Assembly: GCA_013290035.1 (NCBI GenBank)
Contig: JABCYT010000006.1
Location: forward strand, 1-17,051
DNA length: 17,051 bases
DNA from: Alphaproteobacteria bacterium
Lineage (GTDB): Bacteria > Pseudomonadota > Alphaproteobacteria > Reyranellales > Reyranellaceae
Direction: 5' to 3'
In this document: positions 8,912-16,195 of the stretch, piece after piece
Position numbering within the stretch: the stretch's first letter is position 1
Layout: each line of letters begins with the position of its first letter
The notes under the pieces: model-generated
Database searches by the model: none
What the model was told of the DNA's origin: nothing
Seen by the model: only the letters and a program-made list of their open reading frames with translations
Program-made: the position numbers and the translations under genes

Positions 8912-10213
8912 TCACCTGGTCGCTGCCAGGGCCTGTATCAGATCGGCAACCAGGTCGTCGGGATGCTCGATGCCGACCGACAAGCGGATCGTCGTGTCCA
9001 GCACGCCGATGCGGTCCCGCACCGCGGCCGGAACACCCGAGTGCGTCATGGCGGCGGGATGGCTGGCGAGCGACTCGGTGCCGCCGAGGCTGACTGCCAG
9101 CTTGAAGATCTGCAAGGCATTGAGGAAGGCGAACGCCTCCTTCTCTCCGCCCTTGATGTCGAACGCGAAGGTGGAGCCTGCGCCCGTACATTGCCGGGCA
9201 AAGACCGCCCGTGCTTTCGAGCCTTCCTCCAGGAATGCCAGATAGTGAACCTTGGCGACCTTGGGGTGATCGCGGAGAAATTCGGCGACAAGCCTGGCAT
9301 TGGCGTCGGCGCGCTCCATCCTGAGCGCGAGCGTCTCGAGCGAGCGCCCCAGCATCCAGCAGGAAAACGGATCGAGTTGCGTGCCGACGCTGCCGCGCAG
9401 CGCCTTGATCGGCGCGATGACAGCCTTCGAGCCAAGGGTGGCGCCGGCGATGAGGTCGGAGTGACCGCCCACATACTTGGTGAGCGAGTAGACCGAGACA
9501 TCGGCGCCGTGGACCAGCGGATGCTGGAAGACCGGTCCCAGCAAGGTGTTGTCGCAAACCAGGATGGGCCGGAAGCCCTGCGCCGTTCCGATCTCGTCGG
9601 CGATCTGCCGCAGGAGCCTGATGTCGACCAGCGTATTGGTCGGATTGGCCGGCGTCTCGATCAGGATGATCGAGACCCGCCCCTTGCCTTGCTCCACTTG
9701 GCCGCGCGCCTGCTGCGCGGCGGCACGAATGGCGGGTTCGCTGATGCCGTCGACGAATCCTGCGGCGCCGATGCCGAAATTCGCCAGCGTGCCCGACAGG
9801 AGGGTTTCCGTTCCGCCGTAGAGCGGCTGGGAATGCAGGATGACGTCGCCGGGGCGGGCGAAGGCGAGGATCGTCGTGGTGATCGCCGCCATGCCGGAGG
9901 AAAACAGCACGCCGGACTCCGCCCCCTCGTAGACCGCCAGCCGGTCCTCGACGATCTCGCTGTTGGGGTGGTTGAAGCGGGAGTAGACGAGGCCGGCGGC
10001 GCTGCCCTCGGGCGGCCGCTTGCGTCCCGAGACATAGTCGAAGAAGTCGCGGCCTTCCTCGGCCGAGCCGAACACGAAGGTGGAGGTGAGGAAGACCGGT
10101 GGCTTCACCGCCCCCTCCGACAACGCCGGATCGTAGCCATAGCTCAGCATCAGGGTCTCGGGCTTGAGGGCATGGTTGCCGATATGGGTCTTGGACGGGC
10201 GCGGCGCGGCCAT
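8912..10213 (-). CDS. cystathionine gamma-synthase family PLP enzyme
   Basis: Cytoplasmic PLP-dependent enzyme of the Cys/Met metabolism family (fold type I), 433 residues, a normal length. Members make or break C-S bonds at the gamma carbon (cystathionine gamma-synthase, methionine gamma-lyase, O-acylhomoserine sulfhydrylase); which applies here cannot be told. Visible motifs: [35 protein letters not shown], the cofactor-stacking segment [18 protein letters not shown], and the Schiff-base Lys246 in [11 protein letters not shown], followed by [26 protein letters not shown] and the C-terminal [18 protein letters not shown]. The start has AGGAG eight bases upstream. It lies 88 bases downstream of an acyl-CoA synthetase gene on the same strand. 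A sulfur amino-acid enzyme next to CoA-activation genes is unusual and may be chance. Confidence 0.93.
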   Translation of the reverse strand: MAAPRPSKTHIGNHALKPETLMLSYGYDPALSEGAVKPPVFLTSTFVFGSAEEGRDFFDYVSGRKRPPEGSAAGLVYSRFNHPNSEIVEDRLAVYEGAESGVLFSSGMAAITTTILAFARPGDVILHSQPLYGGTETLLSGTLANFGIGAAGFVDGISEPAIRAAAQQARGQVEQGKGRVSIILIETPANPTNTLVDIRLLRQIADEIGTAQGFRPILVCDNTLLGPVFQHPLVHGADVSVYSLTKYVGGHSDLIAGATLGSKAVIAPIKALRGSVGTQLDPFSCWMLGRSLETLALRMERADANARLVAEFLRDHPKVAKVHYLAFLEEGSKARAVFARQCTGAGSTFAFDIKGGEKEAFAFLNALQIFKLAVSLGGTESLASHPAAMTHSGVPAAVRDRIGVLDTTIRLSVGIEHPDDLVADLIQALAATR

Positions 10214-10301
10214 GGCGTGTCTCCTGTCACGGGGATTGGCGAGACAAGATACTTAGGGCCGCGCGGCTGGTTGCGCATCTTCGCCGGGGGCGGAACAGCC
10301 T

Positions 10302-11933
10302 CTAGCCGGGAGCCGCGAACCGCCTGCGGGCGTCCTCGCGCAGCTCGGCCTTCCTGATCTTGCCCGATTCGGTCATGGGAAAGGCCTCGACGAACACCAC
10401 GTGCCGCGGCAGCTTGAAGCTCGCGACCTTGCCGCGGCAGTGGCTTGCCACGTCCGCGGCATCGATGGTGGCCCCCGCCTTGCGCTCGACATAGGCCACG
10501 GCGACCTCGCCCAGGCGTTCGTCCGGCAGCCCGACCACGGCGACTTGCTGCACGGCGGGGTGCTCCAGGAGCAACCCCTCGGTCTCCATCGGATCGACGT
10601 TCTCGCCGCCGACCTTCAGCATGTCCTTGTAGCGGCCGAGGAAGCGAAGGCAGCCGTCGGCAAGCCACATCGCCGCGTCGCCGGTGCGGAACCAGCCGTC
10701 CCGGGTGAAGGCGGCTGCGGTCTCGGCCGGCTTCTTGTAGTACTCGGTCATCACCGCCCCACCGCGCACCTGCAGCTCGCCCGTCCCGCCCGGTCCCAGC
10801 ACGTCGCCGCTGCCGTCGTCGACGATGCGCAGCTCGTAGCCCGGCCCCGGCCAGCCCGATGCCTCGCTGCGATGGGCTTCGTCGTCGTCGAGCGAAGACA
10901 ACGCAACGCCCAGCCACGTCTCGGTCATGCCGTAGCCGGACAGGTTTTTCAGCGGCGCCAGCAGCCGCATGCCGCGGCGCACGACGGGCGTGGCGCTCAG
11001 CATGCCGGCGGCAAAGATCCCCGTGCGCAGGCTCGAGAGATCGCGCGGCCGCGCCTCCTGCGCGTCGCTGAGGCCCTTCATGTGCGCCTCGAAGCCGTGG
11101 ATGACGCTCACGCGCTCGCGCTCGATCAGGTCGAGGCACTCCTCGGGATCGAAGCTGCGCGTCACGATCTGCCGGGCGCCGGTGATCAGCGACATCCACG
11201 CCCCTTCCGACAGGCCGAAGGCATGGAACAGCGGCAGGTAGTTCAGGATCGTGTCGTTGGGCGTAATGGCCATCTGCAAGGCGCGGTCCTCGACATTGCC
11301 GATCAGCTCGTGCGTGCGCACCACGCCCTTGGGAAATCCCGTCGTGCCCGAGGTGTACATGACGAAAGCCGTCGCGGCGGGATCGACGATGCGGGCGCGG
11401 GTCGCCGGACCGTCCGGCGGGATATGCCGGGCGGGCTCGGCGAGCGAGGCCCAATCCATGGTTCCAGGCTGCGGCGCCTGGCCGAGCAGGATCACGCGCC
11501 GCAGCAGCGGATAGCGGGGATCGCGCACGACATCGCCCGCGGCCGGCAAGGCGACGGCCTCGCGCACCATGCCGGCATAGTCGACCGGACCGGACCGGTC
11601 GTGCGTGATCAGGAAGGCGCTGTCGGACTGCGCGAGCACATACGACAGATCGCGCGAGCGGAACCGGGTGTTGATCGGCACGAGCACCGCGCCGACCTTC
11701 TGGACGGCAAAGGCGATGAAGATCCAGTCGTCGCTGTTGTTGAGCCACAGCGCGACATGCTCGCCGTGCCCGACTCCGGCGGCGATCAGGCGGCGCGCCG
11801 CCTCGTCGATGCGCGCCGCAACCTCGCGAAACGCATAGCGCGATGCCCCGAACACCAGGCCCTCACGGTCCGGCAGGCGGGCCGCGATATCGTCCGCGAG
11901 ATCGCCGAAGCGGCGTTGCCGATTGCCCGTCAT
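10302..11933 (-). CDS. AMP-forming acyl-CoA synthetase
   Basis: Class I adenylate-forming enzyme of 543 residues that activates a carboxylic acid with ATP and joins it to CoA. Motifs in order: the P-loop MYTSGTTGFPKG (Tyr193 to Gly199 and beyond), NYLPLFHAFGLSEG, GYGMTETWLG, the hinge-region GWFRTGD and GRYKDMLKVGGENVDPMETE, and the C-terminal catalytic Lys525 in ESGKIRKAEL. No signal peptide or membrane segment, so cytoplasmic. The gene follows the CoA-transferase gene by 25 bases on the same strand and is probably co-transcribed. The ribosome site is weak: GGAG lies about 13 bases before the ATG, so the true start could be slightly different, but the N-terminus (FGDLADDIAARLPDREGLVF) fits the family. 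The substrate could be a fatty, cyclic or aromatic acid; the sequence alone does not decide. Confidence 0.94.
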   Translation of the reverse strand: MTGNRQRRFGDLADDIAARLPDREGLVFGASRYAFREVAARIDEAARRLIAAGVGHGEHVALWLNNSDDWIFIAFAVQKVGAVLVPINTRFRSRDLSYVLAQSDSAFLITHDRSGPVDYAGMVREAVALPAAGDVVRDPRYPLLRRVILLGQAPQPGTMDWASLAEPARHIPPDGPATRARIVDPAATAFVMYTSGTTGFPKGVVRTHELIGNVEDRALQMAITPNDTILNYLPLFHAFGLSEGAWMSLITGARQIVTRSFDPEECLDLIERERVSVIHGFEAHMKGLSDAQEARPRDLSSLRTGIFAAGMLSATPVVRRGMRLLAPLKNLSGYGMTETWLGVALSSLDDDEAHRSEASGWPGPGYELRIVDDGSGDVLGPGGTGELQVRGGAVMTEYYKKPAETAAAFTRDGWFRTGDAAMWLADGCLRFLGRYKDMLKVGGENVDPMETEGLLLEHPAVQQVAVVGLPDERLGEVAVAYVERKAGATIDAADVASHCRGKVASFKLPRHVVFVEAFPMTESGKIRKAELREDARRRFAAPG

Positions 11934-11958
11934 GGAGCGTGATCTCCGCAGCCAGCCG

Positions 11959-13176
11959 TCATGAGGCCATCGGCGCCGGCAGGTGCAAGTCCTTGTCCGC
12001 CTTCAGCTTCTCGATCTCGGCCTCGCTCAGCCCCGCCTCGCGCAGGATCTCCTCGCCATCGCCGCCGATGCGCGGCGCGTGGCGGCGGAACTCGACCTTG
12101 GTCTTCTCGAAATCAAGCGGGCTGGCGAAGGTCGTGATGGGACCCTCCGTCGGGTGCTCGCGTTCGGTGAAGAAGCCCGTCGCCTTGAGGTGCGGGTCGT
12201 CCAAGAGCTCCTCCAGTGTGCGCACCGGCATGGCGGGGATGTCGGCCTTGTCGAAGGCTTCCAGCCATTCCTCGGTGGTGCGGTGCTTCAGCAGCGAATC
12301 GAGCACCTGGTAGAGCTCGCTGAAATGCTTGGGCCGCTCGGTGCGGTCGGCGAAGCGCTTGTCCTGGGCGAGGTCGGGCCGTTCGACGATGTCGAAGAAG
12401 GTGATCCAGTGCTGATCGGTGTAGGGCAGCGCGCAGACATAGCCGTCCTTGGTCGGGAACGGGTGGCGGAACTTGTTGATGATGCGGTCGTAGCCCATGG
12501 TCCCGCGCTCGGGCGTCCAGGTGGCGCCGAACAGGTGCTCGGTCAGCCAAAACGACGCCAGCGTCTCGAGCATCGGCACCTCGATCATCTGGCCCTCGCC
12601 GGTGCATTTGCGGTGATAGAGCGCGCCCAGCACGGCGATGCAGAGATGGAGGCCGGTCGTCTTGTCGGCGATCAGGCTCGGCATGAAGCGCGGCGGCTGG
12701 CCGTCGACCCGCGACTGCAGCGAGGCGCCGCCGCTCACGCCCTGCACCAGGTCGTCGAAGGCGGGCTTGTGGCCGTAGGGCCCCTTGCGCGCATAGCCCA
12801 GCGAGTAGGCGTAAATGATCGAGGGGTTGATCTTCTTCAGGTCCTCGTAGCCCAGGCCCAGCCGTTCGATCGCCGCCGGCCGGCTGTTGTGGATGAAGAG
12901 GTCGGCCGTCCTGATGAGCTGCTTCAGCACGGCGCAGGCGGCGGGCTTCTTGAGGTCGAGGCAGAGCGAGCGCTTGTTGCGGTTGGCCGCCATGTAGATC
13001 GGCCCCATGCTCTTGTCGCGCCCCATCGAGCCGCCCGACACACGCAGCAGATCGCCTTCCGGCGGCTCGACCTTGATCACGTCGGCGCCCATGTCGGCCA
13101 GATGCTGGGTGGCGAACGGCCCCAGCAGCACGGCCGTCAGATCGATCACGCGTACGCCCTCGAGCGGTCCCGGCAT
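11959..13176 (-). CDS. family III CoA-transferase (CaiB/BaiF type), copy A
   Basis: Moves CoA between carboxylic acids through an enzyme-acyl anhydride. From the ATG at 13174-13176 the protein has 405 residues, the standard length. It begins PGPLEGVRVIDLTAVLLGPFATQHLADMGADVIKVEPPEGD, the typical N-terminal half-Rossmann segment. The catalytic aspartate is Asp141 in KPAFDDLVQGVSGGASLQ, equivalent to Asp169 of formyl-CoA transferase. Other family segments are GYARKGPYG and TGEGQMIEVPMLE. A longer reading adds 32 residues of random-looking Arg/Pro sequence running across the divergent promoter region; GAGGG eight bases before the chosen ATG supports the shorter form. It is the first gene of the leftward run with the acyl-CoA synthetase. 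It is divergent from a paralogous CoA-transferase. Donor and acceptor acids are unknown. Confidence 0.94.
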   Translation of the reverse strand: MPGPLEGVRVIDLTAVLLGPFATQHLADMGADVIKVEPPEGDLLRVSGGSMGRDKSMGPIYMAANRNKRSLCLDLKKPAACAVLKQLIRTADLFIHNSRPAAIERLGLGYEDLKKINPSIIYAYSLGYARKGPYGHKPAFDDLVQGVSGGASLQSRVDGQPPRFMPSLIADKTTGLHLCIAVLGALYHRKCTGEGQMIEVPMLETLASFWLTEHLFGATWTPERGTMGYDRIINKFRHPFPTKDGYVCALPYTDQHWITFFDIVERPDLAQDKRFADRTERPKHFSELYQVLDSLLKHRTTEEWLEAFDKADIPAMPVRTLEELLDDPHLKATGFFTEREHPTEGPITTFASPLDFEKTKVEFRRHAPRIGGDGEEILREAGLSEAEIEKLKADKDLHLPAPMAS

Positions 13177-13273
13177 TTCCTCATCCCTCGGTCTTGTTCT
13201 CACGGTTCGCGGCACTATGGCATAGCCGCGCGGGCTGGGGCATGTTGCCGGCCGCAAAGGAGAAGCGCGCAAA
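13177..13273. promoter_or_regulatory. divergent promoter region between two CoA-transferase genes
   Basis: Only 97 bases separate the two divergent start codons, so both promoters and any operator lie here. A palindrome stands near the middle at 13209-13229: CTATG-G-CATAG flanked by GCGG on the left and CCGC on the right, with two extra bases (CA) in the left half. It is AT-containing in a very GC-rich setting, as expected of an operator. AAGGAG at 13257-13262 is the ribosome site of the rightward gene. I cannot place -35/-10 boxes with confidence. Confidence 0.6.
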
Positions 13274-14398
13274 ATGCCCGGAGTGTTGGACGGTCTGCTG
13301 GTGGTGAGCGTGGAGCAGGCCGTGGCCGCCCCCTATTGTTCGGCTCGCCTGGCGGATGCCGGCGCCAGGGTCATCAAGATCGAGCGACCGGAGGGCGATT
13401 TCGCGCGCGGCTACGACGGTTACGTGCACGGGCTGTCGAGCTATTTCGTGTGGCTGAACCGCGGCAAGCAGTCGGTGACGCTCGACTTCAAGGCGAAGGA
13501 CGACCTGGCACTGCTGCATCGCATGATCGCCAAGGCCGATGTGCTGATCCAGAACCTGGCGCCGGGCGCGGCCGAGCGCGCGGGTTTCGGCTCGGTCGCC
13601 ATGCGGGCCCGGCACAAGCGGCTGATCACCGTCGACATCTCGGGCTATGGCGATCACGGGCCCTACAAGAACCGCCGCGCCTACGACCTGCTGGTGCAGG
13701 CCGAAAGCGGGCTCGCCTCGATCACCGGCACCGAGCATGCGCCGGGACGGGTCGGTGTTTCGGCCACCGACATCGGCACCGGCATGTACGCGCATGCAGC
13801 CGTGCTCGAGGCGCTGCTGGCGCGCCAGAAGTCCGGCGAGGGCCGCGCCCTCTCGGTCTCGCTGTTCTCGTCGATGGCGGAGTGGATGACCGTGCCGCTG
13901 CTCGCCAAGGATTATGCGGACTACACTTGGCCGCGGCTTGGCCTCACGCATCCCTTCATCGCGCCGTACGGGGTCTACCAGACCGCGGACAAGGTGCCGG
14001 TGCTGATCTCGATCCAGAACGACCGCGAGTTCGAACGGCTTTGCCACGACGTGCTCGACCGGCCGGGGCTGGAGAAGGATCCCGGCTACGCCACCAACAA
14101 GGCGCGCAATGCCAGGCGCGACGATACCAATGCCATCGTGCAGAAGAGTTTCGGCGCCCAGCGCTTTGCCGAACTCGCGGCCAGGCTCGACGCGGCGCAG
14201 ATCGCCTGGGCGCGGGTGAGCTCGGTGGCCGACCTCTCGACCCATCCGCAGCTCAGGCGCACCGGCTTCACCTCGCCCAACGGCGAGGTGTCGATTCCCG
14301 CCCTCGCCGTCTCGTATGACGGCGAACCCGAGCGGCTGGGCGACGTGCCGGCGGTCGGCCAGCACACGGCAGAGGTGCGGCGCGAGTTCGGCGCCTGA
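13274..14398 (+). CDS. family III CoA-transferase (CaiB/BaiF type), copy B
   Basis: Second CoA-transferase of the same fold, 374 residues, some 30 shorter than copy A. N-terminal segment: GVLDGLLVVSVEQAVAAPYCSARLADAGARVIKIERPEGDFARGYD. The catalytic aspartate is Asp138 in RRAYDLLVQAESGLASITG. Then come TDIGTGMYAHAAVLEALLARQKSGEGRALSVSLFSSM and the C-terminal HPQLRRTGF. The ATG at 13274 has AAGGAG about eleven bases upstream. Its TGA overlaps the ATG of the MFS gene by one base, so the two are translationally coupled. Compared with copy A the N-terminal and catalytic segments are clearly homologous but quite different, so this is an old duplication or separate acquisition, not a recent copy. 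Substrate unknown; pairing with a permease suggests it acts on the imported acid. Confidence 0.94.
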   Translation: MPGVLDGLLVVSVEQAVAAPYCSARLADAGARVIKIERPEGDFARGYDGYVHGLSSYFVWLNRGKQSVTLDFKAKDDLALLHRMIAKADVLIQNLAPGAAERAGFGSVAMRARHKRLITVDISGYGDHGPYKNRRAYDLLVQAESGLASITGTEHAPGRVGVSATDIGTGMYAHAAVLEALLARQKSGEGRALSVSLFSSMAEWMTVPLLAKDYADYTWPRLGLTHPFIAPYGVYQTADKVPVLISIQNDREFERLCHDVLDRPGLEKDPGYATNKARNARRDDTNAIVQKSFGAQRFAELAARLDAAQIAWARVSSVADLSTHPQLRRTGFTSPNGEVSIPALAVSYDGEPERLGDVPAVGQHTAEVRREFGA

Positions 14399-15576
14399 TG
14401 GCGCGCTGGCTCATCGGGGTCCGACTGTCCGGCTACGGCGCGGCCTACTTCTTCGCCGCCGGCGCCTTGATGAGCTACTGGCCGGTGTGGCTGCGCGACC
14501 GTGGCCTGAGCGACTCCCAGATCGGCACCGTGTTCATGAGCCGCCAGCTCGTGAGCGTGCTGTCGACCTTGGCCATCGGCTGGGCGGCGCATCGGCTGGG
14601 CAACGTGCGCGGCGTCATCCTGGTACTGGCGGGCGTCGCCACCTTCCTGATGACCGGCTACCAGTTCACCACCACCTTCCTGGCCATCCTGCTGGTCAGC
14701 TTCGTGTGGGGCGGCGTGTGGGCGCCGACCATGGCGCTCTACGACGGCATCCTGGTGAACGAGACCAGGGCGCGCGGCTTCAACTACGGCAGCCTGCGCG
14801 TCTGGAGCTCGGTCGCCTTCATCCTGGGTACGGTGATCTGCGGCATTGCCGTCGACCGCAACGGCCCTTCCTGGGTGCTCTATGTCGGCCTCGCCGGCAT
14901 CGTGATGCTCGTCCCGCTCGGCCTGCTGCTGCCGGCGGCCGAAGCGCAGCATCGCGAGGCGGGCAAGCGCGCCCCGTTCGGCATCCCCGACCTGCTGACC
15001 TCGCGGCCGTTCCTGCTCTTCATGCTGGCGGCCGGCTGCTGCCAGGCGAGTCATGCCGTGCTCTACAGCTTCGGCACGCTCACCTGGCGCGCCGCCGGCC
15101 TCTCCGACGTCGTCATCAGCCTGCTGTGGGCCGAGAGCGTCGCCGTCGAGATCCTGCTGATGCTGGGCAGCGGCTGGCTTTTGGCGCGGCTGGGCGCGAC
15201 CGGCCTGATCGGGCTCGGCCTCGCCTGCGCCATGGTGCGCTGGCTCGGCATGGCCTTCACCACCGAGCTGTGGGCGCTCGTGCTGCTGCAGGCGCTGCAT
15301 GCCGGCAGCTTCGCCGCCTGCCACCTCGGCGCCATGGCCTTCATCCAGCGCGCCCTGCCGGCCACCGGCGCGGCGCTGGGCCAGAGCGTCTACTACGCGC
15401 TGGGCACGGGCGCCACGCAGGCGGTGATCTTCCAGCTCGCCGGCGTGCTCTACACGGCGTACGGCCAGAAGGCCTTTCTCGGCATGTTCGTGGTCGCCGC
15501 CATCGGCATGGCGGCGCTGGTCGCGCTGGTGCGGATCTGGAAAGGCAGCCTGCTGGTCGGGGCACAGCCCGCCTAG
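14398..15576 (+). CDS. MFS transporter, phenylpropionate-permease (HcaT)-like
   Basis: Integral inner-membrane protein of 392 residues with about twelve hydrophobic segments, the normal major facilitator size. The opening, LSGYGAAYFFAAGALMSYWPVWLRDRGLSDSQIGTVF, and the mid-protein segment ARGFNYGSLRVWSSVAFILGT (about residues 124-144) resemble the MFS_1-like / phenylpropionate permease group that includes E. coli HcaT. A loop with LPAAEAQHREAGKRAP separates the two six-helix halves near residue 180-195. Its ATG overlaps the TGA of the CoA-transferase by one base (TGATG), which ties expression of the two together. The likely cargo is an aromatic or other carboxylate used by the neighbouring CoA-activation enzymes; that is inference. 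The gene converges on the small secreted-protein gene with four bases between stops. Confidence 0.9.
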   Translation: MARWLIGVRLSGYGAAYFFAAGALMSYWPVWLRDRGLSDSQIGTVFMSRQLVSVLSTLAIGWAAHRLGNVRGVILVLAGVATFLMTGYQFTTTFLAILLVSFVWGGVWAPTMALYDGILVNETRARGFNYGSLRVWSSVAFILGTVICGIAVDRNGPSWVLYVGLAGIVMLVPLGLLLPAAEAQHREAGKRAPFGIPDLLTSRPFLLFMLAAGCCQASHAVLYSFGTLTWRAAGLSDVVISLLWAESVAVEILLMLGSGWLLARLGATGLIGLGLACAMVRWLGMAFTTELWALVLLQALHAGSFAACHLGAMAFIQRALPATGAALGQSVYYALGTGATQAVIFQLAGVLYTAYGQKAFLGMFVVAAIGMAALVALVRIWKGSLLVGAQPA

Positions 15577-15580
15577 GCCG

Positions 15581-16096
15581 CTACTTGCCGTGCGCTCCCG
15601 CGTGGGCGCAGGTCACGTCGGGGTTCATGTCGGCGAACGGGCCGCGCGGGTTCGCCTTCCAGGCCCACACGTGCAGTTCGTAGAAGGGATCCAGGCCGTA
15701 GCGATTGGGTGCGCCGTTGAAGTTGAAGAGCTGGCCGCCCAGCGAGGCCGGTCCCTTGAAGGTGATGTACTCGACCGCGACCAGCGCCATCCTGCCATCG
15801 TCTGTCGGCTCGTACATGACGGCCTGCGGGCGCTTGAGGTCGGGGACGGCGTCCTTCAGGTAATTCGCATTGACGTAGTGCACACCCATCGCGCCGCCAT
15901 CGACGCCGCTCGCGCAGGGGATCGGCGCGTAACCCTCGGCAACTGCGACCGATACGTCGTTGAAGCGGGCATTCGCCATCCGCACCTGGTCGACGAGGAG
16001 GTCGCGCCCGTTTTCCGCGGACGCGCCACTGGCGGCGACACCCGCCGCAAACAACGACAGGAGAGCCAGCCCGCTGGCGCGTGAAACCACATTCAT
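15581..16096 (-). CDS. small secreted protein of unknown function
   Basis: Predicted exported protein of 171 residues. Residues 1-27 form a Sec signal peptide: short basic start, LALLSLFAAGVAAS core, likely cleavage after ASA. The mature part holds GYAPIPCASGVDGGAMGVHYVN, PQAVMYEPTDDGRMALVAVEYI and ELHVWAWKANPRGPFADMNPDVTCAHAG. Two cysteines (Cys61, Cys163) could form a disulfide, and His73 and His142 sit in the most motif-like segments. I recall similar unnamed exported proteins in other bacteria, but know no function. The start at 16094-16096 is chosen because AAGGAG lies seven bases upstream; a GTG five codons earlier would overlap that site. It lies 99 bases downstream of the deacetylase-like gene on the same strand. 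A metal- or ligand-binding periplasmic protein is possible but unproven. Confidence 0.85.
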   Translation of the reverse strand: MNVVSRASGLALLSLFAAGVAASGASAENGRDLLVDQVRMANARFNDVSVAVAEGYAPIPCASGVDGGAMGVHYVNANYLKDAVPDLKRPQAVMYEPTDDGRMALVAVEYITFKGPASLGGQLFNFNGAPNRYGLDPFYELHVWAWKANPRGPFADMNPDVTCAHAGAHGK

Positions 16097-16102
16097 TTTT
16101 TG

Positions 16103-16108
16103 CTCCTT
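16103..16108 (-). promoter_or_regulatory. ribosome binding site of the secreted-protein gene
   Basis: On the minus strand AAGGAG precedes the ATG at 16096 by seven bases and lies inside the extension that would result from the upstream GTG at 16111. It therefore supports the ATG start and the clean signal peptide that follows. Confidence 0.75.
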
Positions 16109-16195
16109 CACGAGGCATCTTCAGAGGGCGGCAAGCTAAGCGCCGCCGCCCGCGCGCACATCGGAGGAGCTCCCTAATTCGACCTCGGCGCTTCC

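Noticed and set aside
13177..13272. N-terminal extension of CoA-transferase A to 13272
   Set aside because: It would code for Arg/Pro-rich sequence through the divergent promoter; the family N-terminus starts at PGPLEGVRV.
11983..14319. Plus-strand open frame of 778 codons spanning both CoA-transferases
   Set aside because: It runs antisense to one real gene, through a promoter region, and out of frame over another; composition is shadow-like.
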